Source: Novilysobacter_A longmucuonensis
GTDB lineage: Bacteria; Pseudomonadota; Gammaproteobacteria; Xanthomonadales; Xanthomonadaceae
Reading direction: 5' to 3'
DNA length: 64,000 nt
Assembly (NCBI RefSeq): GCF_046600735.1
Contig: NZ_JBJMAW010000008.1
Location: 62,001 to 126,000, forward strand
Shown here: in pieces, positions 7,663 to 16,233 of the stretch
Position numbering within the stretch: the first letter of the stretch is position 1
Layout: the number at the start of each line of letters is the position of its first letter
Notes under the pieces: generated by a model
What the model saw: the letters and a program-made list of their open reading frames with translations, nothing else
Databases searched by the model: none
What the model was told of the DNA's origin: nothing
Translations under genes and position numbers: made by a program

Positions 7663-8365
7663 GGTGCTGCCGGGCATTCGACAGCAGGTATTCGGCGAGG
7701 GCGAGGTCGCTCGTTGTCGTCACCTTGAGGTTGTCCTCGCGGCCCTCCACCAGCCGTGGCCGCGCGCCGGCGCGTTCCATCGCCATCGCCTCGTCGGTCA
7801 CCGCGACACCCGCCGCATGCGCCTGCTGCAATGCCAGGGTCAGCGCGCCACGGCGGAAAGCCTGCGGCGTCAATGCACGCCACAGGCCGGCGCGGGGCTC
7901 GGTGGCGGCGATGCGACCGCCGTCGTCGGCGCGCTTCAGCGTGTCGCGCACCGGTGCGGCCAGGATGGCACCGTGCCGGTCGGCCTCGGCCGCGACAATC
8001 AGCCGGCCCAGGTCGTCGTCATGCAGGTTCGGCCGCGCCGCGTCGTGGACCAGCACCAATCCGTCCGGAGCCGACTCCGCCGGCAATGCCTGCAGCGCCG
8101 CCAGCACCGAATCGGCGCGCTCGCCGCCGCCGATGCAACGCAGCACCGGCTTCTGGTGCCATGAGGTCCAGCCCGGCCAATGCGCATCCTCGGCGGCCAG
8201 CGCGACCACCACGCCGGCCACGCGCGGATGCGCGAGCAGCGCGTCCAGCGCATGCGCGATCAACGGCCGCCCCGCCACGTCCAGGTACTGCTTGGGCACG
8301 GTGCCACCGAAGCGGGTGCCGCGGCCCGCGGCGGGGATCACCGCCCATATCTCCGGATGGCTCAT
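7658..8365 (-). CDS. ispD: 2-C-methyl-D-erythritol 4-phosphate cytidylyltransferase
   Basis: 235 aa. Third step of the MEP pathway: CTP + MEP to CDP-ME. The nucleotide-binding loop IPAAGRGTRFGGTVPKQY is complete, as are VHDAARP and the C-terminal VTDEAMAMERAG and DNLKVTTTSDLALAE. ATG 8365 (MSHPEIWAVIPAAG) is chosen over an 8-codon upstream ATG. The stop codon comes from the repeat at 7640-7662, so the C-terminus (SNARQHL) may have been reshaped by repeat insertion. Confidence 0.96.
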   Translation of the reverse strand: MSHPEIWAVIPAAGRGTRFGGTVPKQYLDVAGRPLIAHALDALLAHPRVAGVVVALAAEDAHWPGWTSWHQKPVLRCIGGGERADSVLAALQALPAESAPDGLVLVHDAARPNLHDDDLGRLIVAAEADRHGAILAAPVRDTLKRADDGGRIAATEPRAGLWRALTPQAFRRGALTLALQQAHAAGVAVTDEAMAMERAGARPRLVEGREDNLKVTTTSDLALAEYLLSNARQHL

Positions 8366-8483
8366 TTGCGGCGACCCCTGCACCGCCACGCATGCGTCCG
8401 CACCACCATGTCGGAAGGGATCGCAGCGGCCTGTGGGAGCACGCCGGGGAGATCGGTGGTCGGCCGAAGCATGCGGATCCTGC

Positions 8484-8798
8484 TCAGTCCTCGGCCGGGA
8501 GCGAAGCTGCCGCCGGCTCGGGTTCGACCACGCGATAAAACGTCTCGCCCGGCCGGATCATGCCCAGCTCGCTGCGCGCACGCTCCTCGACCGCGGCCTC
8601 GCCCGACTTGAGGTCCTCGACCTCCGCGGCCAGCGCGTCGTTGCGCTGCTGCAGGCCCTGGTTGTCGCGGGTCTGCTGTTGGACCTGCTGCTCGAGCACG
8701 GCGACCGAACGGCGGCCGCCCTCGCCAACCCACAGCCGGTATTGCAGGCCGACGAACAGCACCAGCAACAGCATCGTGAGCAGTCGCAGCCAGCGCAT
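8484..8798 (-). CDS. ftsB: Cell division protein FtsB
   Basis: 104 aa bitopic inner-membrane protein of the divisome FtsQLB complex. One N-terminal transmembrane helix (about 4-20, LLTMLLLVLFVGLQYRLW) is followed by a coiled coil (about 29-70, rich in Q/E/L heptads) and the conserved ARSELGMIRPGETFYRVV. It sits between eno and ispD, the standard location in gammaproteobacteria; 15 bp separates it from the eno stop. Confidence 0.95.
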   Translation of the reverse strand: MRWLRLLTMLLLVLFVGLQYRLWVGEGGRRSVAVLEQQVQQQTRDNQGLQQRNDALAAEVEDLKSGEAAVEERARSELGMIRPGETFYRVVEPEPAAASLPAED

Positions 8799-8813
8799 GT
8801 CCGTCCCCGGGGC

Positions 8814-10130
8814 CTAACGCTTCAGCGACACGAACGCGTCGCGGCCGGCGTACCGGGCCGGAGTGCCCGGATTCTGAAGGGCAATTTGCTCCTCGATGCG
8901 CAGCAACTGGTTGTACTTGGCCACCCGGTCGCTGCGGCACAACGAGCCGGTCTTGATCTGGGTGGCGCTGGTCGCGACCGCGATGTCGGCGATCGTGGTG
9001 TCCTCGGTCTCCCCGGAGCGGTGCGAGACCACCGCGGCGTAGCCGGCGGCATCGGCCATCGCGATCGCCTCCAGGGTCTCGGTCAGGGTGCCGATCTGGT
9101 TGACCTTGATCAGGATCGCGTTGGCGACCTGCCGCTCGATGCCCTCCCTGAAAATGCGCGGGTTGGTCACGAACAGGTCGTCACCGACCAGCTGCACCTT
9201 GCGGCCGAGCACGTCGGTGAGCTGCTTCCAGCCTTCCCAGTCGCCCTCGTCCATGCCGTCCTCGATCGTGATGATCGGGTACTGCGTGCACCAGCTCGCG
9301 AGGAAGTCGACGAACTGGTCGCTGGTCAGCCGCTTGCCCTCGCCGGTGAGGTGGTACTTGCCGTTGTCGAAGAACTCGCTGGAAGCGACATCCAGGCCCA
9401 GCAGGATGTCCTCGCCGGCCTTGTAGCCGGCCTTGCCGATCGCCTCCAGGATGGTTTCCAGCGCCTCTTCATTGCTGCGCAGGTCCGGCGCGAATCCGCC
9501 CTCGTCGCCAACCGCGGTGCTCAGGCCGTGGCCCTTGAGCACCGACTTGAGCGCGTGGAACACCTCGGTGCCGGCGCGCAGGCTTTCGGCGAAGCTGTCG
9601 AAGCCGACCGGCAGCACCATGAACTCCTGCAGGTCGACGTTGTTGTCGGCATGCGCGCCGCCGTTGATGATGTTCATCATCGGCACCGGCAGGACCGGGG
9701 CGCGGCCGCCACCGATACCGCTGCCGGCCAGGTGCTGCCACAGCGGCAGCTTGTTGGACATGGCCACCGCATGGGCGTTGGCCATCGACACGCCCAGCAG
9801 CGCGTTCGCGCCGAGCCGGCCCTTGTTCTCGGTGCCGTCCAGGTCGATCAGGCGGCGGTCCAGGCTGGCCTGGTCGGTGGCATCGAGCCCGGCGAGCGCC
9901 TTGGCGATCGCGCCGTTGACGTTGTCGACCGCGTTGCGCACGCCCTTGCCGAGGTAGCGGGTGCGGTCGCCGTCGCGCAACTCGACCGCCTCCTTGGTGC
10001 CGGTGGACGCACCCGAGGGCACCATCGCACGGCCGAAGCTGCCGTCGCTGAGGGTCACTTCGGCTTCCAGCGTGGGATTGCCGCGGCTGTCGAGTATCTC
10101 GCGGGCGTGGACTTTGGCGATCGTAGTCAT
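8814..10130 (-). CDS. eno: Enolase
   Basis: 438 aa. Glycolytic 2-phosphoglycerate dehydratase, also a degradosome component in many gammaproteobacteria. Visible: N-terminal AREILDSRGNPT, catalytic loop SGASTGTKEAVELRDGD, metal ligands in LVGDDLFVTNP and IIIEDGMDEGD-like TIEDGMDEGDW, and the signature ILIKVNQIGTLTETLEAI followed by SHRSGETEDT. Full length with no anomalies. Upstream is a 213-bp gap to kdsA holding a repeat element. Confidence 0.98.
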   Translation of the reverse strand: MTTIAKVHAREILDSRGNPTLEAEVTLSDGSFGRAMVPSGASTGTKEAVELRDGDRTRYLGKGVRNAVDNVNGAIAKALAGLDATDQASLDRRLIDLDGTENKGRLGANALLGVSMANAHAVAMSNKLPLWQHLAGSGIGGGRAPVLPVPMMNIINGGAHADNNVDLQEFMVLPVGFDSFAESLRAGTEVFHALKSVLKGHGLSTAVGDEGGFAPDLRSNEEALETILEAIGKAGYKAGEDILLGLDVASSEFFDNGKYHLTGEGKRLTSDQFVDFLASWCTQYPIITIEDGMDEGDWEGWKQLTDVLGRKVQLVGDDLFVTNPRIFREGIERQVANAILIKVNQIGTLTETLEAIAMADAAGYAAVVSHRSGETEDTTIADIAVATSATQIKTGSLCRSDRVAKYNQLLRIEEQIALQNPGTPARYAGRDAFVSLKR

Positions 10131-10182
10131 CGGTGGGTTCGTCTTGCCTCGGGGCAGGGGAATGGTGGTGGTGCGTAAAAAG

Positions 10183-10342
10183 CCTTGACGCGGATCAGAG
10201 CAGAAAAAGGCGGATCAGGGCGAAAAGCTTCAATGCAAAAGAGCAAACGGCACTGGGTTCCCGCTTTCGCGGGAATGACGCCGACCGGATGACGCTCTGT
10301 CGATTCTCTACCGCTCTTATCCGTGCTTATCCGCGTCGAAGC
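10183..10342. repeat. GGATCAG-family long inverted repeat, carrying a second palindrome in its centre
   Basis: Left arm begins CTTGACGCGGATCAGAGC and continues with AAAAAGGCGGATCAG; the right arm (10309-10340) reads CCGCTCTTATCCG...TTATCCGCGTCGAAG. In the middle (10258-10279) sits a TTCCCGCTTTCGCGGGAA hairpin of another family, which makes this copy about 160 bp rather than the usual 90-105 bp. It fills the eno/kdsA gap. Related copies: 11204-11292, 22445-22548, 29726-29825, 60462-60550. Confidence 0.85.
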
Positions 10343-10343
10343 T

Positions 10344-11177
10344 CTATGCTCCTGATTCGAGGAAACCATTTCGCTTGGTGACCTCGTCCAGCGCCATCAG
10401 GGTTTCCAGCAGCGCGCGCATCTTTGGCAGCGGCCAGGCGTTGGGGCCGTCGCTGAGTGCCTTGTCCGGGTCGGGATGGGTCTCCATGAACAGGCCGGCA
10501 ATGCCGACCGCCACCGCCGCGCGCGACAGCACCGGCACGAACTCGCGTTGGCCACCGCTCTTGCCGCCAGCGCCGCCGGGCAGCTGCACCGAATGGGTCG
10601 CGTCGAACACCACCGGGCAACCGGTGTCGCGCATCACGCTCAGCGAGCGCATGTCGCTGACCAGATTGTTGTAGCCGAAGCTGGCGCCGCGCTCGCAGGC
10701 CATGATCTGCCCGTTGCCGGTGGCGCGGGCCTTGTCGGTGACGTGCTTCATCTCCCATGGCGACAGGAACTGGCCTTTCTTGATGTTGACCGGCTTGCCG
10801 GCGCCGGCGACCTTCTGGATGAAATCGGTCTGCCGGCACAGGAATGCCGGGGTCTGCAACACGTCGACCACCGAGGTCACTTCGTCCAGCGGGGTGTATT
10901 CGTGCACGTCGGTCAGCACCGGCACGCCGAGCTGGCGCTTGACCTCGCCCAGCACCTTCAACCCTTCCTCCAGGCCCGGCCCGCGAAAGCTGGTGCCCGA
11001 GGTGCGGTTGGCCTTGTCGAAGCTGGATTTGAAGATGAAGGGGATGCCGAGCGCGCCGGTGATCTCCTTGAGCTGGCCGGCGACGTCGAGCTGCAGTTGC
11101 ATCGATTCGATCACGCACGGCCCGGCGATCAGGAAGAACGGCTTGTAGAGGCCGATGTCGAAACCGCAGAGTTTCAT
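10344..11177 (-). CDS. kdsA: 3-deoxy-8-phosphooctulonate (KDO8P) synthase
   Basis: 277 aa. Condenses arabinose 5-phosphate and PEP to KDO-8-phosphate for LPS inner core. Conserved: FLIAGPCVIES, FKSSFDKANRTS, PVLTDVHE, NIKKGQFLSPWEM, VVFDATHSVQLPG and METHPDPDKALSDGPN. It lies between pyrG and eno, the pyrG-kdsA-eno order common in this group, but repeat elements separate it from both. Confidence 0.97.
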   Translation of the reverse strand: MKLCGFDIGLYKPFFLIAGPCVIESMQLQLDVAGQLKEITGALGIPFIFKSSFDKANRTSGTSFRGPGLEEGLKVLGEVKRQLGVPVLTDVHEYTPLDEVTSVVDVLQTPAFLCRQTDFIQKVAGAGKPVNIKKGQFLSPWEMKHVTDKARATGNGQIMACERGASFGYNNLVSDMRSLSVMRDTGCPVVFDATHSVQLPGGAGGKSGGQREFVPVLSRAAVAVGIAGLFMETHPDPDKALSDGPNAWPLPKMRALLETLMALDEVTKRNGFLESGA

Positions 11178-11203
11178 GTGCGCACCTTCAAAAGCGGTAA
11201 ATC

Positions 11204-11292
11204 TTTGACACGGATCAGAGCTAAAAAGAGCGGATCAAACAGAGACAAGACTTTTATGGCTCTATCCGTGTCCATCCGCGTAGATCCGTGTC
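11204..11292. repeat. GGATCAG-family long inverted repeat in the pyrG/kdsA gap
   Basis: About 90 bp, starting TTTGACACGGATCAGAGC then AAAAAGAGCGGATCA and ending TATCCGTGTCCATCCGCG...GATCCGTGTC. The arms are mutually complementary with mismatches, so a transcript would fold into a long imperfect hairpin. The right end abuts the pyrG 3' end (11299). Confidence 0.85.
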
Positions 11293-11298
11293 CCGCGT

Positions 11299-12987
11299 TC
11301 ATGCCTTGGCTTCCTTCAACAACCCACCCATCTGCCCTTCGTTCGCCTTGTACTCGCGCGCGGCGCGGATGAAACCGACGAACAGCGGGTGGCCATCGCG
11401 CGGGGTCGAAAGGAACTCCGGATGCGCCTGGCAGGCCAGGAACCACGGGTGCTTCTCGCGTGGCAGCTCGATCATTTCCACCAGCAGGTCGTCCATCGAA
11501 CGCGCCGAGATCACCAGTCCGGCCTCCTCGAGCTGGGCGCGGTAACGGTTGTTGAACTCGTAGCGGTGGCGGTGGCGCTCGGCGGCGACGTCCTTGCCGT
11601 ACAGCTCGTGCGCGAGCGTGCCCGGCTTGATCCGTGCGTCCTGCAGGCCCAGGCGCATGGTGCCGCCAAGGTCGCTGTCCTCGCTGCGGCGCTCGATGTC
11701 GCCCGAGGCGTTACGCCACTCGGTGACCAGGCCGATCACCGGGTGCGGGCTGGCCTTATCGTTCTCGGTGCTGTTGGCGCCCTCCAGCCCGACCACGTGG
11801 CGCGCGTAGTCGACCACCGCAGCCTGCAGGCCGTAGCAGATTCCGAAATAAGGAATGCCGTTCTCGCGCGCATGCCGCGCGGTCAGCACCTTGCCATCGA
11901 AGCCGCGGTCGCCGAACCCGCCAGGCACCAGGATGCCGTCGACCCCGGCCAGTGCCGCGCCGCCGTCGCGCTCGACGTCGCTGGATTCCAGCCACCTCAG
12001 GTTGACCCGGGTGCGCTGGCGCAGGCCGCCGTGCTTGAGCGCCTCGGCCACCGACTTGTAGGCGTCCTGGTGGTCGACGTACTTGCCGACCACGCCGATG
12101 GTGACCTCGTCGACCGGGTGGATGCTGGCGTCGAGCACCGCGTTCCATTCGCCCAGGTCGGCCGGGCCGGCCTGGATGCGCAGGCGGTCCAGAACGATGT
12201 CGTCCAATCCCTGCTCGTGGAAGAACGTGGGCAGCTTGTAGATGTTGTCCAGGTCGATCGCGGAGATGACCGCGCGCTCGGACACGTTGGTGAACAGCGC
12301 GATCTTGCGGCGGTCGCTGTCGGGCAGCGGCTGCTCGGAGCGGCACAGCAGGATGTCGGGCTGGATGCCGATGGAGCGCAGCTCCTTGACCGAGTGCTGG
12401 GTCGGCTTGGTCTTGAGCTCGCCGGCGGCGGCAATCCACGGCACCAGGGTCAGGTGCATGAACAGCGCGTTCTCCGGCCCGCGCTCGCTGCGGATCTGGC
12501 GGATCGCCTCCAGGAACGGCAGCGACTCGATGTCGCCGACGGTGCCGCCGATCTCGACCAAACCGATGTCGAAGCCGTCGGTGGCTTCCATGATCGCGCG
12601 CTTGATCTCGTCGGTGACGTGGGGGATCACCTGCACGGTGCCGCCGAGGTAATCGCCGCGGCGCTCCTTGCGGATCACGTTGTCGTAGATGCGGCCGGTG
12701 GTGACCGAGTTCTTGCGGCTCAGCCGGGTGCGGACGTAACGCTCGTAATGGCCCAGGTCCAGGTCGGTCTCGGCGCCATCGTCGGTGACGTACACCTCGC
12801 CGTGCTGGAACGGGCTCATCGTGCCCGGATCGACGTTGATGTAGGGGTCGAGCTTCATCATCGTCACGCGCAGGCCGCGCGCTTCGAGGATGGCCGCGAG
12901 CGAGGACGCCGCAATGCCCTTGCCGAGCGAGGACACCACGCCGCCGGTGACGAAGACGAGTGGAGTGATGGAACGGGCGGGTGTCAT
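11299..12987 (-). CDS. pyrG: CTP synthase
   Basis: 562 aa. Makes CTP from UTP, ATP and glutamine. N-terminal synthetase domain with FVTGGVVSSLGKGIAASSLA and the DPYINVDPGTMSPFQHGEV block; C-terminal class I glutaminase with the nucleophile Cys in YFGICYGLQ and the His/Glu pair toward the end (ACQAHPEF). The more common reading at the elbow is GICLGMQ; the Tyr and Leu here look like a lineage variant. It is divergent from parE across 225 bp and probably heads the kdsA-eno-ftsB-ispD run. Confidence 0.98.
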   Translation of the reverse strand: MTPARSITPLVFVTGGVVSSLGKGIAASSLAAILEARGLRVTMMKLDPYINVDPGTMSPFQHGEVYVTDDGAETDLDLGHYERYVRTRLSRKNSVTTGRIYDNVIRKERRGDYLGGTVQVIPHVTDEIKRAIMEATDGFDIGLVEIGGTVGDIESLPFLEAIRQIRSERGPENALFMHLTLVPWIAAAGELKTKPTQHSVKELRSIGIQPDILLCRSEQPLPDSDRRKIALFTNVSERAVISAIDLDNIYKLPTFFHEQGLDDIVLDRLRIQAGPADLGEWNAVLDASIHPVDEVTIGVVGKYVDHQDAYKSVAEALKHGGLRQRTRVNLRWLESSDVERDGGAALAGVDGILVPGGFGDRGFDGKVLTARHARENGIPYFGICYGLQAAVVDYARHVVGLEGANSTENDKASPHPVIGLVTEWRNASGDIERRSEDSDLGGTMRLGLQDARIKPGTLAHELYGKDVAAERHRHRYEFNNRYRAQLEEAGLVISARSMDDLLVEMIELPREKHPWFLACQAHPEFLSTPRDGHPLFVGFIRAAREYKANEGQMGGLLKEAKA

Positions 12988-13212
12988 GAGTTGCTACCGC
13001 TGGAAAGCCGTAGTTTAGCGGCTGGCCGGCCGCGCCGCGACCGCTTGACGCGGCCGGCGAACCGGGGGCGGGGGTGACGCCGGGGTCGCGGGCGGCGCGG
13101 CGCGTTCAGGCCGCGCCGGCGGCATGCACTGCGATGGCAGCTTGACCGCCCCCGGGCCCGTCGCCATCCTCGCCGCTCCGCTTGCCGTGCCGGGCCTTTT
13201 GCAAACCTGCCG

Positions 13213-15120
13213 ATGAACAACCGCTACAACGCCGCCGATATCGAAGTGCTGTCCGGGCTGGACCCGGTCAAACGCCGCCCCGGCATGTACACCGACACCA
13301 CCCGCCCCAACCACCTGGCGCAGGAGGTGATCGACAACGCGGTCGATGAGGCGCTGGCCGGGCACGCGCGCGGCATCGAGGTCACCCTGCACGCCGACGG
13401 CAGCTGCGAGGTGTCCGACGACGGCCGCGGCATGCCGGTCGACATCCATCCCGATGAGGGCATCCCTGGAGTCGAGCTGATCCTGACCCGGCTGCACGCA
13501 GGCGGCAAGTTCAACAACAAAAATTACACCTTCTCCGGCGGCCTGCACGGGGTCGGCGTCAGCGTGGTCAACGCGCTGTCGACCCGGGTCGAGCTTTTCA
13601 TCAAGCGCGACGGCAACGAGTACCGGATGGAGTTCCGCAACGGCGATCGGGTATCCGAACTGGACATCGTCGGCAGCGTCGGCAAAAAGAACACCGGCAC
13701 CCGGCTGCGGTTCTGGCCGGACCCGGGCTACTTCGACACGGCCAAGTTCAACCTGCGCTCGCTCAAGCACCTGCTGCGGGCCAAGGCGGTGCTGAGCCCC
13801 GGGCTGACGGTGAAGCTGCTCGATGTCGCCAGCGGCGATAGCCATCAGTGGTACTACGAGGACGGCCTGCGCGACTACCTGCTCGGCGAGTTGCAGGGGT
13901 GCGAGCTGCTGCCGCCGGAGCTGTTCGTCGGCCGGCGCGAGCTCAACACCGAGACCGTCGACTGGGCGGTGGCCTGGGTGCCCGACGGTGAACTGGTGCA
14001 GGAGAGCTACGTCAACCTGATCCCTACCGCGCAGCACGGCACCCACGTCAATGGCCTGCGCACCGGCTTCACCGATGCCTTGCGGGAGTTCTGCGACTTC
14101 CGCAGCCTGCTGCCGCGCGGGGTCAAGCTGGCGCCGGAGGATGTATGGGACCGGGTCGCCTTCGTGCTCAGCATCAAGATGACCGACCCGCAGTTCAGCG
14201 GCCAGACCAAGGAGCGCCTGAGCTCGCGCCAGGCCGCGGGCTTCGTCGAGGGCGCCGCTCACGACGCGTTCTCGCTGTGGCTCAACCAGCACACCGAGCT
14301 GGGCGAGCGCATCGCGCAGCTCGCCATCGAGCGCGCATCTGCGCGGCTGAAGACCGAGAAGCAGATCACCCGCAAGAAGATCACCCAAGGCCCCGCCCTG
14401 CCCGGCAAGCTCGCCGACTGCACCAGCCAGGACCTGTCGCGCACCGAACTGTTCCTGGTCGAGGGCGACTCGGCCGGCGGCAGCGCGCGGCAGGCGCGCG
14501 ACAAGGATTTCCAGGCGATCCTGCCGTTGCGCGGCAAGATCCTGAACACCTGGGAGGTCGCCTCCGGCAGCGTCTTGGCATCGCAGGAAGTGCACGACCT
14601 CGCGGTGGCGATCGGCTGCGATCCCGGCAAGGACGACATCAGCGGGCTGCGCTACGGCAAGGTGATCATTCTGGCCGACGCCGATTCGGACGGGCTGCAT
14701 ATCGCCACCCTGCTGACCGCGCTGTTCCTCAAGCACTTCCCGGCGCTGGTCGCGGCCGGCAACATCTTCGTGGCGATGCCGCCGCTGTTCCGCGTCGACG
14801 TCGGCAAGCAGGTGCTGTACGCGCTGGACGAGGAGGAAAAGCGCATCCTGCTGGAGAAGATCGAGCGCGAGAAGGCCGAGCGCAAGAAAGGCTCGAGCGG
14901 CGCGGTCAACGTCACCCGCTTCAAGGGCCTGGGCGAGATGAACCCGTCACAGCTGCGCGAATCGACCATTCACCCGGATACGCGCCGGTTGGTGCAGCTG
15001 ACCGTCGATGACGAGGACCAGACCCGCTCGCTGATGGACATGCTGCTGGGCAAGAAGCGCGCCGGCGACCGCAAGGCGTGGCTCGAAAACAAGGGCGACC
15101 TGGCGACGCTGGAGGTTTAG
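13213..15120 (+). CDS. parE: DNA topoisomerase IV subunit B
   Basis: 635 aa, ATPase subunit of the chromosome decatenase. GHKL ATP-binding site: EVIDNAVDEALAG, SDDGRGMPVDIH, GLHGVGVSVVNALS; transducer domain in the middle; TOPRIM with FLVEGDSAGGSARQARD and DADSDGLHI. The length and N-terminus (MNNRYNAADIEVLSGLDPVKRRPGMY) are those of ParE rather than the longer GyrB. It is convergent with hutG over a repeat-filled gap. Confidence 0.96.
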   Translation: MNNRYNAADIEVLSGLDPVKRRPGMYTDTTRPNHLAQEVIDNAVDEALAGHARGIEVTLHADGSCEVSDDGRGMPVDIHPDEGIPGVELILTRLHAGGKFNNKNYTFSGGLHGVGVSVVNALSTRVELFIKRDGNEYRMEFRNGDRVSELDIVGSVGKKNTGTRLRFWPDPGYFDTAKFNLRSLKHLLRAKAVLSPGLTVKLLDVASGDSHQWYYEDGLRDYLLGELQGCELLPPELFVGRRELNTETVDWAVAWVPDGELVQESYVNLIPTAQHGTHVNGLRTGFTDALREFCDFRSLLPRGVKLAPEDVWDRVAFVLSIKMTDPQFSGQTKERLSSRQAAGFVEGAAHDAFSLWLNQHTELGERIAQLAIERASARLKTEKQITRKKITQGPALPGKLADCTSQDLSRTELFLVEGDSAGGSARQARDKDFQAILPLRGKILNTWEVASGSVLASQEVHDLAVAIGCDPGKDDISGLRYGKVIILADADSDGLHIATLLTALFLKHFPALVAAGNIFVAMPPLFRVDVGKQVLYALDEEEKRILLEKIEREKAERKKGSSGAVNVTRFKGLGEMNPSQLRESTIHPDTRRLVQLTVDDEDQTRSLMDMLLGKKRAGDRKAWLENKGDLATLEV

Positions 15121-15156
15121 CACGAGTCTCGACCCGCCATCGCGTCGTGCTCCCGC

Positions 15157-15312
15157 GGCGGGTTGAAACCCGCCCTACGTTCTGTAGGAGCGGCTTCAGC
15201 CGCGAACACCAATCGGTCACCGACGGTCGAGCCCGGCCGTCGGACCCGCTTTGCGACATTCGGCATTTCCCGCGACCTGTCCGAAAAGCTCGCGGCTGAA
15301 GCCGCTCCTACA
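15157..15312. repeat. GGCGGG half-palindrome plus inverted TGTAGGAGC pair between parE and hutG
   Basis: 15157-15178 is a GGCGGGTTGAAACCCGCC hairpin ending in CTAC. 15183-15205 and 15290-15312 are facing GTAG-headed palindromes with an 84-bp core. The right copy provides the hutG stop (TAG, 15308-15310). It lies between convergent genes, where hairpins could limit read-through. Confidence 0.85.
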
Positions 15313-16087
15313 GGAGCGTGGCGGCCAGCAGCTCGCGCAGCATGATCTGCAGCCGCGCGGCTTTCGCCTGGTCGTACTCGAACGTCGCCTCGTCCATGTA
15401 GGTCCGCTGGCTGATCTCCAGCTGCACCGCGTCGATGCCCCGTTCGGGCTGGCCGTAGTGGCGCGTGATGTAGCCGCCCTTGAAGCGGCCGTTGGCGACC
15501 CAGTCGTAGGCGGACTGCGCGCCCAGTACCGCTTCAAGCCGGGCCTGCAACGCGGCACCGCAACTGCTGCCAGCGGCGGTGCCGAGATTGAGGTCCGGCA
15601 GGCGTCCCTCGAACAGGAACGCCAGTTCGCTACCTTTGATCGAGTGGCCTTCCCACAACACCGCGCGGCCATGCTGCGCGTGCAGGCGATCGAGCTCGTT
15701 GCGCAGTGCCTGGTGGTACGGCCGCCAGTATTGCGCCACGCGCCGGTCGATCTCATCGGCCGGCGGCGCCTGCCCGTCGCGGTACACCGGCTCGCCACAG
15801 AACTGCCGCGCCGGGCACAACCCGGTGGTGTTCTGCCCCGGGTACAGCGAGGTGTCGTCGGGCGGCCGGTTGAGGTCGACGACGTAGCGCGAATAGCGCG
15901 GCACCAGGATGGAGGCGCCCAGCTCGCGCGCGAATGCGTACAGCCGGGCCACGTGCCAGTCGGTATCGGGCGCGGCGCGCGCCGAATCGGCCATGCGCGT
16001 AGCGATCGCATCGGGAATCAAGCTGCCGTCGTGCGGCAGGCTGACTAACAGCGGCGCGGTGCCGCGGTGCAGCGTGCAGATGTCCAT
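15308..16087 (-). CDS. hutG: N-formylglutamate deformylase (HutG-type)
   Basis: 259 aa from ATG 16087 (MDICTLHRGTAPLLVSLPHDG). This family hydrolyses N-formyl-L-glutamate, the last step of one histidine degradation route. Conserved features are SLPHDG, the metal/substrate region RYSRYVVDLNRPPDD, LWEGHSIKG and the C-terminal ITRHYGQPERGIDAVQLEISQRTYMDE. No other hut gene is in the window, so the gene is an orphan here. The stop codon lies inside a repeat. Confidence 0.9.
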   Translation of the reverse strand: MDICTLHRGTAPLLVSLPHDGSLIPDAIATRMADSARAAPDTDWHVARLYAFARELGASILVPRYSRYVVDLNRPPDDTSLYPGQNTTGLCPARQFCGEPVYRDGQAPPADEIDRRVAQYWRPYHQALRNELDRLHAQHGRAVLWEGHSIKGSELAFLFEGRLPDLNLGTAAGSSCGAALQARLEAVLGAQSAYDWVANGRFKGGYITRHYGQPERGIDAVQLEISQRTYMDEATFEYDQAKAARLQIMLRELLAATLL

Positions 16088-16138
16088 GCGGCGATTGTCG
16101 CACCCGCGGCCCTGGCTCCCACCGCGACCGCCGCCGGT

Positions 16139-16217
16139 TGTAGGAGCGGCTTCAGCCGCGATCCGGAACCGGCGCAGGCCACACATGTATCCGATCGCGG
16201 CTGAAGCCGCTCCTACA
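16139..16217. repeat. Inverted pair of TGTAGGAGC palindromes upstream of hutG
   Basis: Facing GTAG-headed palindromes at 16139-16161 and 16195-16217 with a 33-bp core. They lie between gor (ends 16234) and the hutG start (16087), both on the minus strand, and follow the gor stop by about 17 bp. Confidence 0.85.
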
Positions 16218-16233
16218 GTGAAGGTGCATGCCT

